Assembly: GCF_000430725.1 (NCBI RefSeq)
Contig: NZ_KE387206.1
Span: 5,613 to 69,612, forward strand
Direction of reading: 5' to 3'
Length of the DNA: 64,000 bases
Source of the DNA: Azohydromonas australica DSM 1124
Lineage (GTDB): Bacteria > Pseudomonadota > Gammaproteobacteria > Burkholderiales > Burkholderiaceae_C
The notes beneath the pieces were generated by a model, which saw only the letters and a list, made by a program, of their open reading frames with translations, did not search any database and had not been told where the DNA came from. Of this stretch, positions 50,991 through 59,750 are shown piece by piece. Both the position numbers and the translations under genes were made by a program. How positions within the stretch are numbered: the stretch's first letter is position 1; the number at the start of each line of letters is the position of its first letter.

Positions 50991-51914
50991 CTACCTTTGG
51001 GCGTGATGCAGGGTCTGCTCGTAAATTTCTCCCAAGCCCATGGACGCACAAACTGCCCTGAGCGAGAAATTCACGGACAGTTCATTGCCCAAGTCGCGCC
51101 GCCAGTCATCGTGGCCAGCAACCTTATAAGTCGCTCGACGTCGAAGGCGCGTGAAATGACCAGGGTCCACTTCCATTTCCGGGATCAAGTCGAGGTCGCC
51201 GCCACAGTGATTGCGCCAATACATGATACCGGTCCCGTGGTCCCAATAGTGCCTGACCTTGCGTTGGCGTTCGGCATGTCCATGGTGCATGGGATGCAGG
51301 TAGAAGCATGCCCACCACCCGCAGCCGGTCATGAAATTGTCATGGCTGCCTCCCCGGCTGACGCAGCCAATGAGTTCCCAAGCACGGTGGTTGTTCAGGC
51401 GCAGTAACCGGTCCTTGAACGGGCGCGCCGGTTCGACGGCGACGATCTGCCTGTCGTTGAGCCGTTCGAACCGCTCGGCGTAGCGCCTGAGTTGATCCAG
51501 CGGTACCAGCAGGTCTGAATGCCAGAACGCCAACCGCGGTGCAAATGCAAAAGCAAATTCCAGCGGAAAGTGCGGGTACATGGTCCGGAATCCGAACTGG
51601 CGATTGAAATCTATGCAGATCGCACCGGGTACCAGTGCAGGCTTGCCGACACGCGGGTCGAAACCCACTACAGGCGTCCAGCCAACGGCTCGTACGAGTT
51701 GTTGCTGGACCAGGCACCATTCTTCGTCCACATTCCAGCACAACCAGGGCTTTTCGACGCCAGCCAGCGCCTCCTTCCATTCGGCACTCGCTGCAAGTAT
51801 GTCGTGGACAGTAAAAGGTGATGGATGAAAAGCCTCCCAATTACCGATGCCTGCTGAGGTTTGAACCTGTTCCGATTCAATCAGCCAAGGCCTGCTGTCG
51901 GCAATCAATGTCAT
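50991..51914 (-). CDS. Unknown 307-aa cytoplasmic protein in EPS accessory segment
   Basis: I do not recognise this protein. It has no signal peptide or clear membrane helix and is rich in Trp, His and Phe, with NVDEEWCLVQQQ, CIDFNRQFGFRTMYPHFP and YLHPMHHGHAERQRK as notable parts. The start at 51914 is supported by AGGTGAAAAA just upstream. It lies between a convergent secreted protein and a pyruvyltransferase-family gene, both likely in EPS. A sugar-modifying or transferase role is possible but not shown. Confidence 0.6.
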   Translation of the reverse strand: MTLIADSRPWLIESEQVQTSAGIGNWEAFHPSPFTVHDILAASAEWKEALAGVEKPWLCWNVDEEWCLVQQQLVRAVGWTPVVGFDPRVGKPALVPGAICIDFNRQFGFRTMYPHFPLEFAFAFAPRLAFWHSDLLVPLDQLRRYAERFERLNDRQIVAVEPARPFKDRLLRLNNHRAWELIGCVSRGGSHDNFMTGCGWWACFYLHPMHHGHAERQRKVRHYWDHGTGIMYWRNHCGGDLDLIPEMEVDPGHFTRLRRRATYKVAGHDDWRRDLGNELSVNFSLRAVCASMGLGEIYEQTLHHAQR

Positions 51915-52135
51915 TTTTTCACCTGGTTCAGTAACGAAGTTGCCCTTGTCGCCGGGCGGAGAGGATTGGCGGGCACGCCGTCCTGCCAAGTCTGATGTTT
52001 TCACCGTTGCGGCTAGCCCGGTTGCCGTTTACTGGAGCGGTCATGGCGTCGTGAACGCTTTCGCCAGGTATGGCAATGAATACGGTGACAGACAGGCGGC
52101 GGTGTGTCCTGCGGCGGTCGAGGCTTTTACAGATA

Positions 52136-53068
52136 TCACGTTGCCAGTTTGGCGGCGTGGTGGCGACCGGAACCATGGCGCAGCTTCTCCAGCCGTTCCA
52201 GGTAACGGTTGATGTGCGAATCGATGACGGATGCGTCACTGAGCATCGGACGTTGTTTCGAGGCACTCAACAGTTGGGCCACGGCGGCGGCGTGATCGGC
52301 GCTGTTGCTTTGCCGTGGCCCAGGAGCCGTCCAGTGAGGCCTCCACAAGCCCATGGCATGCAATGTCCGCTTGGCATGGTCCTTCAACTGCTGCGTCAGG
52401 CTTGAATCTTGGGCAGATGCGTAGAGTGCATGCACCTTATGTGGTGCATAGGAAAGACTCAGCGTGGAGAGCCAATCATTCCACTTGAAGGCGTCAATAT
52501 AGGGATAACAGGTCACGGGAATCCAGGGCACGCGCAGCGTGTCGGCCGCGATAGCGCCGTGCATGGCCTCGCACAGAACCAACTCGCAGCTGCGCAGCTG
52601 TTGCAGCACAATTTCGACATCCCATCCGGCATAGATGTAGGTAAAGCCCAGGTCGCGGCATACGGTGCTCCAGTCGTAATGCCGGCTGCTCACGCAGTGG
52701 GGGATGAATCCGATCCTTCCGCGAACCCGCTCAACGGGGGACAGTTCCACCCTGGCTAGCAATACGGCCGCGTCGGTGATGGCCGTATCGGCATCCAGCC
52801 CGAGCAGTTTGGCGGTTGCCGGCCCGCGCACCGCGTGGAAGGCATATCCGCCCTTGCTGAAGTCGGGTGGCGAGCCGTAACCGTAGCCCGAACCAAAAAC
52901 ATGCTTGACACCGCTGACTGGCAGCCGGTGGTTTAAAAGCGTGCCAATGCCGACAAACCATTCGGACTCATCTGCGTCGAGAAAACCGGGCAGCAACCGG
53001 TCCCACAGCCAGGGGTTGAGGTCGTCGCCGAAATTGCCGAGGGGGTCTTTGAAGTACCAGAGCTTCAT
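52136..53068 (-). CDS. Polysaccharide pyruvyltransferase family protein
   Basis: A 310-aa protein starting MKLWYFKDPLGNFGDDLNPWLW, the pyruvyltransferase (PS_pyruv_trans) family N-terminus with the NFGDDL motif. VFGSGYGYGSPP, VRGPATAKLLG, GFIPHCVSSRHYDW and CEAMHGAIAADTLRVPWI follow, the last with the conserved His. It would add ketal pyruvate to a sugar. I placed the start at 53068 because upstream sequence carries no family features. It ends 221 bp before the unknown 307-aa gene's start. Confidence 0.83.
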   Translation of the reverse strand: MKLWYFKDPLGNFGDDLNPWLWDRLLPGFLDADESEWFVGIGTLLNHRLPVSGVKHVFGSGYGYGSPPDFSKGGYAFHAVRGPATAKLLGLDADTAITDAAVLLARVELSPVERVRGRIGFIPHCVSSRHYDWSTVCRDLGFTYIYAGWDVEIVLQQLRSCELVLCEAMHGAIAADTLRVPWIPVTCYPYIDAFKWNDWLSTLSLSYAPHKVHALYASAQDSSLTQQLKDHAKRTLHAMGLWRPHWTAPGPRQSNSADHAAAVAQLLSASKQRPMLSDASVIDSHINRYLERLEKLRHGSGRHHAAKLAT

Positions 53069-53088
53069 AGGGGAGTTGGCGAAAAAGG

Positions 53089-54582
53089 TTACATAGGTCG
53101 CATGCGGCGCACGCGGGCCGTTGTCGCAGTGATGAAGCGGTATTCGGCGCTGGGAGGCTTGCCGGCTGCGTACCAAAGCACGAATACCGTTCCTGCGTAC
53201 ACGATGGCTCCGCCAGGTATCAATGTCGCCAGCGCAATCACTGCATTGCTTGTACTGCTCACGAGGCCCAATGCGGGCTGCGCCATTTCGAGTGCCGCGG
53301 CCATGACGCCAGTTGCAAGCAGCGGGCGCCATGTCACGCGCACTCTCTCCGCGGCGCGCAAGCCCAGTTGCCTAGACAGCAACGCCATCGCGGTGGGCAC
53401 TGCGACCGCCAGCGCTGCGAGATAGGACCATGCTGCCGTGGCCAGTCCATGGCTGAGCAGCAGTGCCAGCAGCGGCAGAACTATGACGCATTCCAACGCG
53501 GCCAGCACCGTGTTGACGTAGGGCTTGCCCAGCACGTTAAAAATGGCGTTATTGGTGCTTTGAAACATCTTGATTGCGCCATAGACGCCGAGCACGCGTA
53601 CCACCGGGATGGCATCGATCCATTTCGGACCCAGCAGCGCCAGTACCAAGGGCTCGGCCAGCACGATCACGCCGACGGCAGCAGGCAAGGTCAACAGCAA
53701 TACGGCCTCTTGCACTGACAGGTAGGTCGCCTTGAGCTTTTCGGCATCGCGTGCGACCAAGCTGTAGCCCGGATAGGCTGCCCGCATGATAGGAAACAGC
53801 AGCTCCGATGTCGGCAGTTGCGACACCTCGTGGGCGACGCGGAACACGCCCAGCGACGTGGCGCCTGCCAGGCGGCCGATGAGGTAATCAGGGCCTCGCT
53901 CGATGAGGTAGCCCAGCAGACCATTGACCATGATCCATCGGGAGAAGCCCAAAAGATCGCGCGTGGCCTTGAAGCACAGCCGCGGCCGGTAGGGATGCAT
54001 CATGAAGCTGATCACTACACCCGTGACCCGGGACACCAGCGTGCCGCCCACCAGTGCCCAGTAATTGCGAAACGTGAATGCCAGCCACATCGTCGCCACA
54101 AAAGCCACGACTTTTTTTACCAAGAAAAAGGTGACGTCCTGCCGAAACTGCATTTGCTTGCGGAACATCACCAAGCCGATGTTCTGCAGGCCTTGCACCG
54201 CCGCGATGAGAGCGAGGACGTAGATGACCGACTTCAGGCGCGGCTCATTGAAGAACCCGGCCAGTGGTATGGCCAGTGCCACCAGCACCAGTCCGGACAG
54301 CAGGCCGTGCATGACCGTCAGGGTCCATGCCGTGTCGTAGTGGAGGCGGTCGGCATCGGGTTTACGGATGATGGCGTGGTCGAATCCGAAATTGCCTATC
54401 AGCTCCAGCACGGCCAGCAGCGTCATCGCCATGGCCACCAGACCGAAATCGGCCGGCAGGAGCAGCCGGGCCAGGATCAGGGTCGAAACCAGCCCGATGC
54501 CGCGCTCGGCGAATTTGAAGACGACCAGCCAGAGTGCGCCCGTGGCGATGCTGCGGTTGACGCTGCTCAGAGGTGCGTTCAT
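53089..54582 (-). CDS. Wzx-like oligosaccharide flippase
   Basis: A 497-aa membrane protein of the MOP/polysaccharide transporter family with about 12 to 14 helices. N-terminal ALWLVVFKFAERGIGLVSTLILARLLLPADFGLVAMAMT is the typical start, and charged residues in the helices (FDHAIIRK, RGPDYLIGRLAG) match flippases. It would carry the lipid-linked repeat to the periplasm. It overlaps the GT2 gene by 4 bp. Confidence 0.93.
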   Translation of the reverse strand: MNAPLSSVNRSIATGALWLVVFKFAERGIGLVSTLILARLLLPADFGLVAMAMTLLAVLELIGNFGFDHAIIRKPDADRLHYDTAWTLTVMHGLLSGLVLVALAIPLAGFFNEPRLKSVIYVLALIAAVQGLQNIGLVMFRKQMQFRQDVTFFLVKKVVAFVATMWLAFTFRNYWALVGGTLVSRVTGVVISFMMHPYRPRLCFKATRDLLGFSRWIMVNGLLGYLIERGPDYLIGRLAGATSLGVFRVAHEVSQLPTSELLFPIMRAAYPGYSLVARDAEKLKATYLSVQEAVLLLTLPAAVGVIVLAEPLVLALLGPKWIDAIPVVRVLGVYGAIKMFQSTNNAIFNVLGKPYVNTVLAALECVIVLPLLALLLSHGLATAAWSYLAALAVAVPTAMALLSRQLGLRAAERVRVTWRPLLATGVMAAALEMAQPALGLVSSTSNAVIALATLIPGGAIVYAGTVFVLWYAAGKPPSAEYRFITATTARVRRMRPM

Positions 54583-55559
54583 CGGGACATGGTGCGGCGG
54601 GAGTGCATGAGCAGCGTCGCGCGCACGGAACGCAGCCCTGGCAGCACCGGAGCAATCAGTGACTTGATCAGGAAGGGGTAGTAGTGCTGGATGCGGCCGA
54701 CCCTGCGGCTCATGCGCAGCACCTGTCGTGCGTTTTGGCCATCGCCGCGCATGAGCAGGTCCGAAACCCAGCTGTCATAGACCCGCAGCCGTTGAGCGCG
54801 CAGCAGCTCGTGCTCGACGTGCTGCTCGGGCTGCAACAGCTGCTCCACCCTGTCCATCACGCACAGGTTGTCGCTGTAGCCTCGCAGATTGGTGCTCAGG
54901 CTGTCCGCGCGCAGCCGCTTGCCCACCAGCGGCTGGCGCAGCAGTCCATATCGACTGTTCCTACACAGCCGGAAGTACAAGTCCAGGTCTTCGGCGATGG
55001 GCAACGTGACGTCGAAACCCCCGATGGCGCACAACGCATCGGTGCGCGCGATGACGGTCGAGGTGCCCAGGTAAGAGTCGCGCAGCAGCTCCGTGAGGCC
55101 GTTGAACACCTCCAGCGCATCGGCGCGAAAAGCTTCGCCGTGCGGGACGTGCAGGCTGTCCTGTTCCACCAGCGGCTCCGCGACGAAGCTGCTCGCCAAC
55201 AGCACCAACCCGGGCTCGCGGGCGATCGCCTCCATCTGGTTCTCGACCCTGGTGGCAACCCAGTAGTCATCGCTGTCGAGGAAGGCGATGTACTCGCCGC
55301 GGGCAGCGGCGATGCCGGTGTTGCGCGCGGCCGACGCGCCGGCATTGGTTTGGTGGATGTAGCGCACGCGGTCGCCGAACGAGGCCACGACGCGGGCTGT
55401 GCCGTCGCTGGAGCCGTCGTCCACCACGATGCACTCCATGGGCGCGTAGGTCTGGGCCAGCACGCTGGTGATGGCCAGCGGCAGGAAGCGCTCGCTGTTG
55501 TAGGCGGGGATGATGGCGCTCACAAGCGGGCGCCGTGCCGTGTTGCTGGTGCCTGTCAT
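54579..55559 (-). CDS. Family 2 glycosyltransferase
   Basis: A 326-aa GT-A transferase. VSAIIPAYNSERFLPLAITSVLAQTY, DDGSSDGTARVV, AAARGEYIAFLDSDDYW (the DxD metal site) and ICYRNSR-like segments downstream, such as EDLDLYFRLCRNSRY, identify GT2. It overlaps the flippase gene at its 3' end and hydrolase 1 at its 5' end by 4 bp each, so it is part of one minus-strand operon running from ACP to the flippase or beyond. Confidence 0.92.
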   Translation of the reverse strand: MTGTSNTARRPLVSAIIPAYNSERFLPLAITSVLAQTYAPMECIVVDDGSSDGTARVVASFGDRVRYIHQTNAGASAARNTGIAAARGEYIAFLDSDDYWVATRVENQMEAIAREPGLVLLASSFVAEPLVEQDSLHVPHGEAFRADALEVFNGLTELLRDSYLGTSTVIARTDALCAIGGFDVTLPIAEDLDLYFRLCRNSRYGLLRQPLVGKRLRADSLSTNLRGYSDNLCVMDRVEQLLQPEQHVEHELLRAQRLRVYDSWVSDLLMRGDGQNARQVLRMSRRVGRIQHYYPFLIKSLIAPVLPGLRSVRATLLMHSRRTMSR

Positions 55560-56587
55560 GGCTGCTGCTCCGCTGCACGCGTCTGGCCTGGGCGGGATGC
55601 TCGCAGCCCCGGGAGATCGGGTCGGGGGTGTGTCGTCGCGTTGCGCGGCCGCTGATGATCAGGACGGTTGTTCATGGGTGGAGATGTGCGCAAGATGAGG
55701 TCGGATTCCGGGGCGGTGCGGGGCGTCGGCAGGCCTTGCAGCCACTGGACGGTTTGCGCCAATACCCAGGCACTGGCGGCGTGGCCCGAGAAGGTGTGGT
55801 CGGCCTGTGCGAACCCGGCTTGGCGTAGCTGCGGATGCTGCAGCGCCGCGTGCCAAGCGGCATCGTCGGCGCAGCGGTCCAGGAACTCCTTGGCCGCCAA
55901 GTCGTTGCCGCTGAGCAGCAGCAACAGCTCGCCGTCGAAGATCTGCCAGGCTTGGGCCATGCGCTGCTCGAAGCCAAGGGGCGACCCGGCCTGGGCGCGG
56001 CGCCTGCACAGCACCGTGCCAAGGTTGGTGAGCAGGCCGCGCACGGCGCCCAGGCCGACGCCACCGCGCAGCAGCTTGAGCCAGAACTCGCGCTGCAGCA
56101 GCCGCCGCGTGTAGTAATGCTTGACACGGGTGCGCGCCAAGCCGCGCGCCGAGCGCACCCAGGGGTTGGCCAGGCACAGGCCGCGCACGCGCGCGTCGTG
56201 CGTGGCATGCAGGTACAGCAGCGCCGCGGACGCACCGTCGCACAGCCCCCAGAGCATGATGTGGCGCAAGTTCGCACAGCGCGCGAGCAGCGCTGCGATG
56301 GCCGCACCGATGTCGGGCGCGGTGTGCTCGAAGCCGGGGGATTCGCCCTCGCTGTCGCCCATGCCGCGCAGGTCGAAGCGCAGCGCCGGATGCCCCGCGC
56401 CGGCCAGTGCGCGGGCCAGGCGCACGAACAAGCGGTGCGCGCCGGCGCGGTACTGCGGCCCGCCGGTGACGATCACCACGCCGGTGTCGGAGAGTGGGAC
56501 CTGTGCCGGCTCTGCCAGCACGCCTACAAGCTGCACGCCCTGGCATTCAAAGGCCAGGACGTGCTCGTGCCACGGCGTTGTGCTCAC
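55556..56587 (-). CDS. Exosortase A-associated hydrolase 1 (TIGR03100-like)
   Basis: A 343-aa alpha/beta hydrolase. GVVIVTGGPQYRAGAHRLFVRLARAL is the signature; ALRFDLRGMGDSEG and LWGLCDGASAALLY (a Cys in place of the usual Ser at the nucleophile elbow) follow, with the final His in AQADHTFSGHA. The C-terminal 50 residues, rich in Arg, Pro and Thr, look like an extension beyond the usual family end. Start is GTG 56587, overlapping the hydrolase 2 stop. Substrate unknown. Confidence 0.88.
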   Translation of the reverse strand: MSTTPWHEHVLAFECQGVQLVGVLAEPAQVPLSDTGVVIVTGGPQYRAGAHRLFVRLARALAGAGHPALRFDLRGMGDSEGESPGFEHTAPDIGAAIAALLARCANLRHIMLWGLCDGASAALLYLHATHDARVRGLCLANPWVRSARGLARTRVKHYYTRRLLQREFWLKLLRGGVGLGAVRGLLTNLGTVLCRRRAQAGSPLGFEQRMAQAWQIFDGELLLLLSGNDLAAKEFLDRCADDAAWHAALQHPQLRQAGFAQADHTFSGHAASAWVLAQTVQWLQGLPTPRTAPESDLILRTSPPMNNRPDHQRPRNATTHPRPDLPGLRASRPGQTRAAEQQP

Positions 56588-57426
56588 GCGAGCACCTCGC
56601 CACCCAGCGCCTGCAGCGTGGCCTGCAGCAGCGCGGGCGCGGTCTCGGTTTCGGCGGTGGTCCAGAAGGCCGGGCCGGGCATACGTTGCGCGTGCACCTG
56701 CCAGCCGCCGCGGCGCCAAGCCTCGAGCACGGGCTGCGCACCCGGGGAGGGCGCTCCCGGCTCGGTGCCGCCGAGCTCCAGCCAAGCCAGGCAGCCCGCG
56801 CGCGGGGGCGGGAGCACGAGAAGGGCCGACTGCAGCCCGTACGCCAGCGCGGGGGACATCGTGTAGCCCGCGGCTTCTACGGGCTGGCCGGCCTCCAGCC
56901 GCTCGCGTAGCGACTTCATCAGCGCGCCGGCCTGGCCCTGGACCAGGCCCTCGGCCAGCCGCAGGCGCAGGAACTGCTGCAGCACCGCCGCGCCACTGGC
57001 CGGGGGCTGCCACAGCAGCAGGTTGCACGGCTTCGGCAGCGCGTGCGCGGCCTCCACGGCCAGCAACGCGCCCGCGCGCAGGCCCCAAATCCACAGCGGC
57101 ACCTCGCCGGGTTGAGCACGCAGCCATTCGCATGCCAGCAGCGCGTCATCGAGCCAGCCCTGCCAGGAGGCGTCGCCGAAGTCGCCCGCGCTGTCGCCGC
57201 AGCCGTGCAGGTCGATCTGCAGCACTTCAAAGCCCGCGCTGGCCAGGGCCCGCGCCTGCAGCGCGGCCATGCGGCGGCTGCGGTTCATCTCCTCGGCCAG
57301 CGGGTGCAGGTACAGCACGCGCGCGCGCGGCTGCCCGCCTGCGGCGCGGTGGTGCAGACAGAAGCGCCGGCCCTCGTCGCGGCCCATGAAGAACGGGTGA
57401 GCGGCTTCGTGCAACGGCGTGGTCAC
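56584..57426 (-). CDS. Exosortase A-associated hydrolase 2 (TIGR03101-like)
   Basis: A 280-aa alpha/beta-fold hydrolase: RFCLHHRAAG, VLYLHPLAEEMNRSRRMAALQARALA and LQIDLHGCGDSAGDF are characteristic, and IWGLRAGALLAVEA occupies the nucleophile elbow without Ser, so catalysis is uncertain. GTG 57426 is a tentative start; no clear ribosome-binding site precedes it, and ATG 57387 in FFMGRDEGRRF is an alternative. It lies 38 bp after the ACP gene. Confidence 0.85.
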   Translation of the reverse strand: MTTPLHEAAHPFFMGRDEGRRFCLHHRAAGGQPRARVLYLHPLAEEMNRSRRMAALQARALASAGFEVLQIDLHGCGDSAGDFGDASWQGWLDDALLACEWLRAQPGEVPLWIWGLRAGALLAVEAAHALPKPCNLLLWQPPASGAAVLQQFLRLRLAEGLVQGQAGALMKSLRERLEAGQPVEAAGYTMSPALAYGLQSALLVLPPPRAGCLAWLELGGTEPGAPSPGAQPVLEAWRRGGWQVHAQRMPGPAFWTTAETETAPALLQATLQALGGEVLA

Positions 57427-57464
57427 GAGACGGGAGGAGGACAAGGCGGCGTGGCGGTCGACAC

Positions 57465-57716
57465 TCAGGCGGCGAGGCGGGCGGCGACGAAGTCCGTCAG
57501 CGTCCCCACGGTGGCGAAGGCGGCGCCTTCGATCTCGTCGTCCGCCAGGACCAGCCCGAAGCGCTCCTCCAGGCCGCCCAGCAGCGCCACCACGCCCATC
57601 GAGTCGAGCTCGGGCAGCGCGCCCAGCAGCGGGGTGTCGCGGGCGAATTCGGCCGTGCGTCCGCCCAGACCGAGCAGCTCGTCGAGCAGGGCGAGCACTT
57701 CTTGTTGAGTGTCCAT
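57465..57716 (-). CDS. Acyl carrier protein, XrtA-associated
   Basis: An 83-aa ACP with the phosphopantetheine attachment Ser39 in ELDSMGVVALL. The ATG at 57716 was chosen over an upstream in-frame start (57854) because ACPs have a short N-terminus. It is the first gene of the minus-strand operon, divergent from the ligase at 58055. It would carry the substrate activated by that ligase (inference). Confidence 0.9.
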   Translation of the reverse strand: MDTQQEVLALLDELLGLGGRTAEFARDTPLLGALPELDSMGVVALLGGLEERFGLVLADDEIEGAAFATVGTLTDFVAARLAA

Positions 57717-58054
57717 GCGGGAAATTCCTTCGACCAAAACAACGGCCACCGCGCCCAAAGCCCGGGACGCCGTGGCCTGTGACAGGCAGGGTGTGGCCGC
57801 GTCCCAGAACCCGGCACGGCGGCCGGTTTCGTCCTCGGACGAAGCGGGAATCACGGCTTGACGCGGTGATTCCTCGGGAGTCAGGGGCCGGAAATGAAAT
57901 TTTGCACCAGCATGGGCGCTTGAAATTGAGCCCGATAATTGGATACTTCAAAGTTTTTCTCAAAAATTTGCCATTCCTGCCCTGGATCAAGCCCAGGGCG
58001 CCGGGGCTCTTCCCAAGGGCTTTGGCCCAAGGATTTGGGAAAGAGATCCCGCGC
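57717..58054. promoter_or_regulatory. Divergent promoter region for ACP operon and acyl-CoA ligase
   Basis: 338 bp without genes. The segment 57890-57990 is markedly AT-rich. On the plus strand TTGAAA (57923-57928) followed 16 bases later by GATACT is a possible sigma-70 pair. No correctly spaced sigma-54 element was found. Confidence 0.4.
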
Positions 58055-59665
58055 ATGCCTGCTGCCGCCTTGTTGCCTGAACTGATCGCCTGCGCGGCGT
58101 GGCGCACGCCCGAGGCCCCGGCCCTGAGCCAGGGCGGGCGGGCGCTGGAATACGCGGCGCTGCAGGCACAGGTGCAGGGTTTCGCCGCGGGACTGATGGC
58201 GCTGGGTTTGCGGCGCGCCGAGCGCGTGGCGATCTGGCTGGAGAAGCGTTTCGAGGCTGTGGTGGCGAGCTTCGGCGCGCCGGCGGCTGGCGGCGTGTTC
58301 GTGCCGCTGAACCCGCTGCTCAAGCCGGCGCAGGCCGGCTTCATCCTGGCCGACTGCAACGTGCGGGTGCTGGTGACCTCGCCCGAGCGGCTGCCGCTGC
58401 TGCTGCCGTTGCTGCCCGAGTGCCCGGACCTGCGCCACGTGGTGCTCACGGGCGCGGTGCCGCCCGGGCTGGCGCTGCCGCCGGGCGTGGCGCTCAGCGC
58501 CTGGGACGCGCTACTGGACGCGCCGCCGCGCGCCGGGCACCGCGTCATCGACGCCGACATGGCGGCCATCCTCTACACCTCCGGCAGCACCGGGCGGCCC
58601 AAGGGCGTGGTGCTGTCGCACCGCAACCTCGTGGCCGGCGCGGCCAGCGTCGCGTCCTACCTGGACAACCGCCCGGAGGACACGCTGCTGGCGGCGCTGC
58701 CGCTGTCCTTCGACGCGGGCTTCAGCCAGCTCACCACGGCCTTCCACGCCGGCGCGCGCGTGGAGCTGCTGAACTGGCTGCTGCCGCGCGACGTGCTGCG
58801 CTGCATGGAGCGCGAGCGCGTCACGGGGCTGACGGCCGTGCCGCCGCTGTACATCCAGCTCGCGGCGCTGCCCTGGCCGGTGGCGATCGGCGAGCACCTG
58901 CGCTACTTCGCCAACACCGGCGGGCGCATGCCGCGCGAGACGCTGACGCTGCTGCGCGAGCGCGTGCCCAGGGCCGAACCCTTCCTGATGTACGGCCTGA
59001 CCGAAGCCTTCCGCTCCACGGTCCTGCCGCCGGCGGAGGTGGACCGCCGTCCCGACTCCATCGGCCGCGCCATTCCCAACGCCGAGATCCTGGTGCTGCG
59101 CGAGGACGGCAGCGAGTGCGCGCCGGGCGAGCCGGGCGAGCTGGTGCACCGCGGCGCGCTGGTGGGCCTGGGCTACTGGAACGATCCCGTGCGCACGGCT
59201 GAGCGCTACAGGCCGCTGCCCGCGGGCGTGGCCGGGCGCGAGGGCGCCCTGCCGCTGGGCGAAGTCGCGGTGTTCTCCGGCGACACTGTCACGCGCGACG
59301 CGGACGGCTTCCTGTACTTCGTGGGCCGGCGCGACGAGATGATCAAGACCTCCGGCTACCGCGTCAGCCCGACGGAGGTGGAGGAGGCGCTGTACGCCAC
59401 GCGGCAGGTGGGCGAGTGCGCGGCCTTCGGCGTGGAGCACCCGGTGCTGGGGCAGGCCATCCGCGTGGTGGCCACCGCGCCGGCGGACGCCGGCGGCGTG
59501 GACCTTGCCGCGCTGCTGGCCGAGTGCCGCCGGCGCATGCCCGCCTACATGGTGCCGGCGGGCGTGGAGGTGGTGGCCGGGCCGCTGCCGCGCAACCCCA
59601 ACGGCAAGATCGACCGCAAGGCCCTGGCCGAGGCCTGGGCCCGGCGGCAGACGAGCGAGGGCTGA
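58055..59665 (+). CDS. Acyl-CoA ligase (AMP-forming), XrtA-associated (TIGR03098-like)
   Basis: A 536-aa adenylate-forming enzyme with complete core motifs: ILYTSGSTGRPKGVVLSH (P-loop), MYGLTEAFRSTVLPP, FLYFVGRRDEMIKTSGYRVSP and NPNGKIDRKAL with the catalytic Lys. It would activate a small acid or amino acid and load the ACP. The ATG at 58055 starts MPAAALLPELIACAAWRTPE, the family N-terminus. The PLP decarboxylase follows after 85 bp. Confidence 0.93.
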   Translation: MPAAALLPELIACAAWRTPEAPALSQGGRALEYAALQAQVQGFAAGLMALGLRRAERVAIWLEKRFEAVVASFGAPAAGGVFVPLNPLLKPAQAGFILADCNVRVLVTSPERLPLLLPLLPECPDLRHVVLTGAVPPGLALPPGVALSAWDALLDAPPRAGHRVIDADMAAILYTSGSTGRPKGVVLSHRNLVAGAASVASYLDNRPEDTLLAALPLSFDAGFSQLTTAFHAGARVELLNWLLPRDVLRCMERERVTGLTAVPPLYIQLAALPWPVAIGEHLRYFANTGGRMPRETLTLLRERVPRAEPFLMYGLTEAFRSTVLPPAEVDRRPDSIGRAIPNAEILVLREDGSECAPGEPGELVHRGALVGLGYWNDPVRTAERYRPLPAGVAGREGALPLGEVAVFSGDTVTRDADGFLYFVGRRDEMIKTSGYRVSPTEVEEALYATRQVGECAAFGVEHPVLGQAIRVVATAPADAGGVDLAALLAECRRRMPAYMVPAGVEVVAGPLPRNPNGKIDRKALAEAWARRQTSEG

Positions 59666-59750
59666 TTTCCTCTCTGCGTTGACTTGGGCTTGTTGAGTTC
59701 CGCCACCCCTGCGGGACCCGGCCGGCCCGTTTGCCCATTCCTTTGCACCC

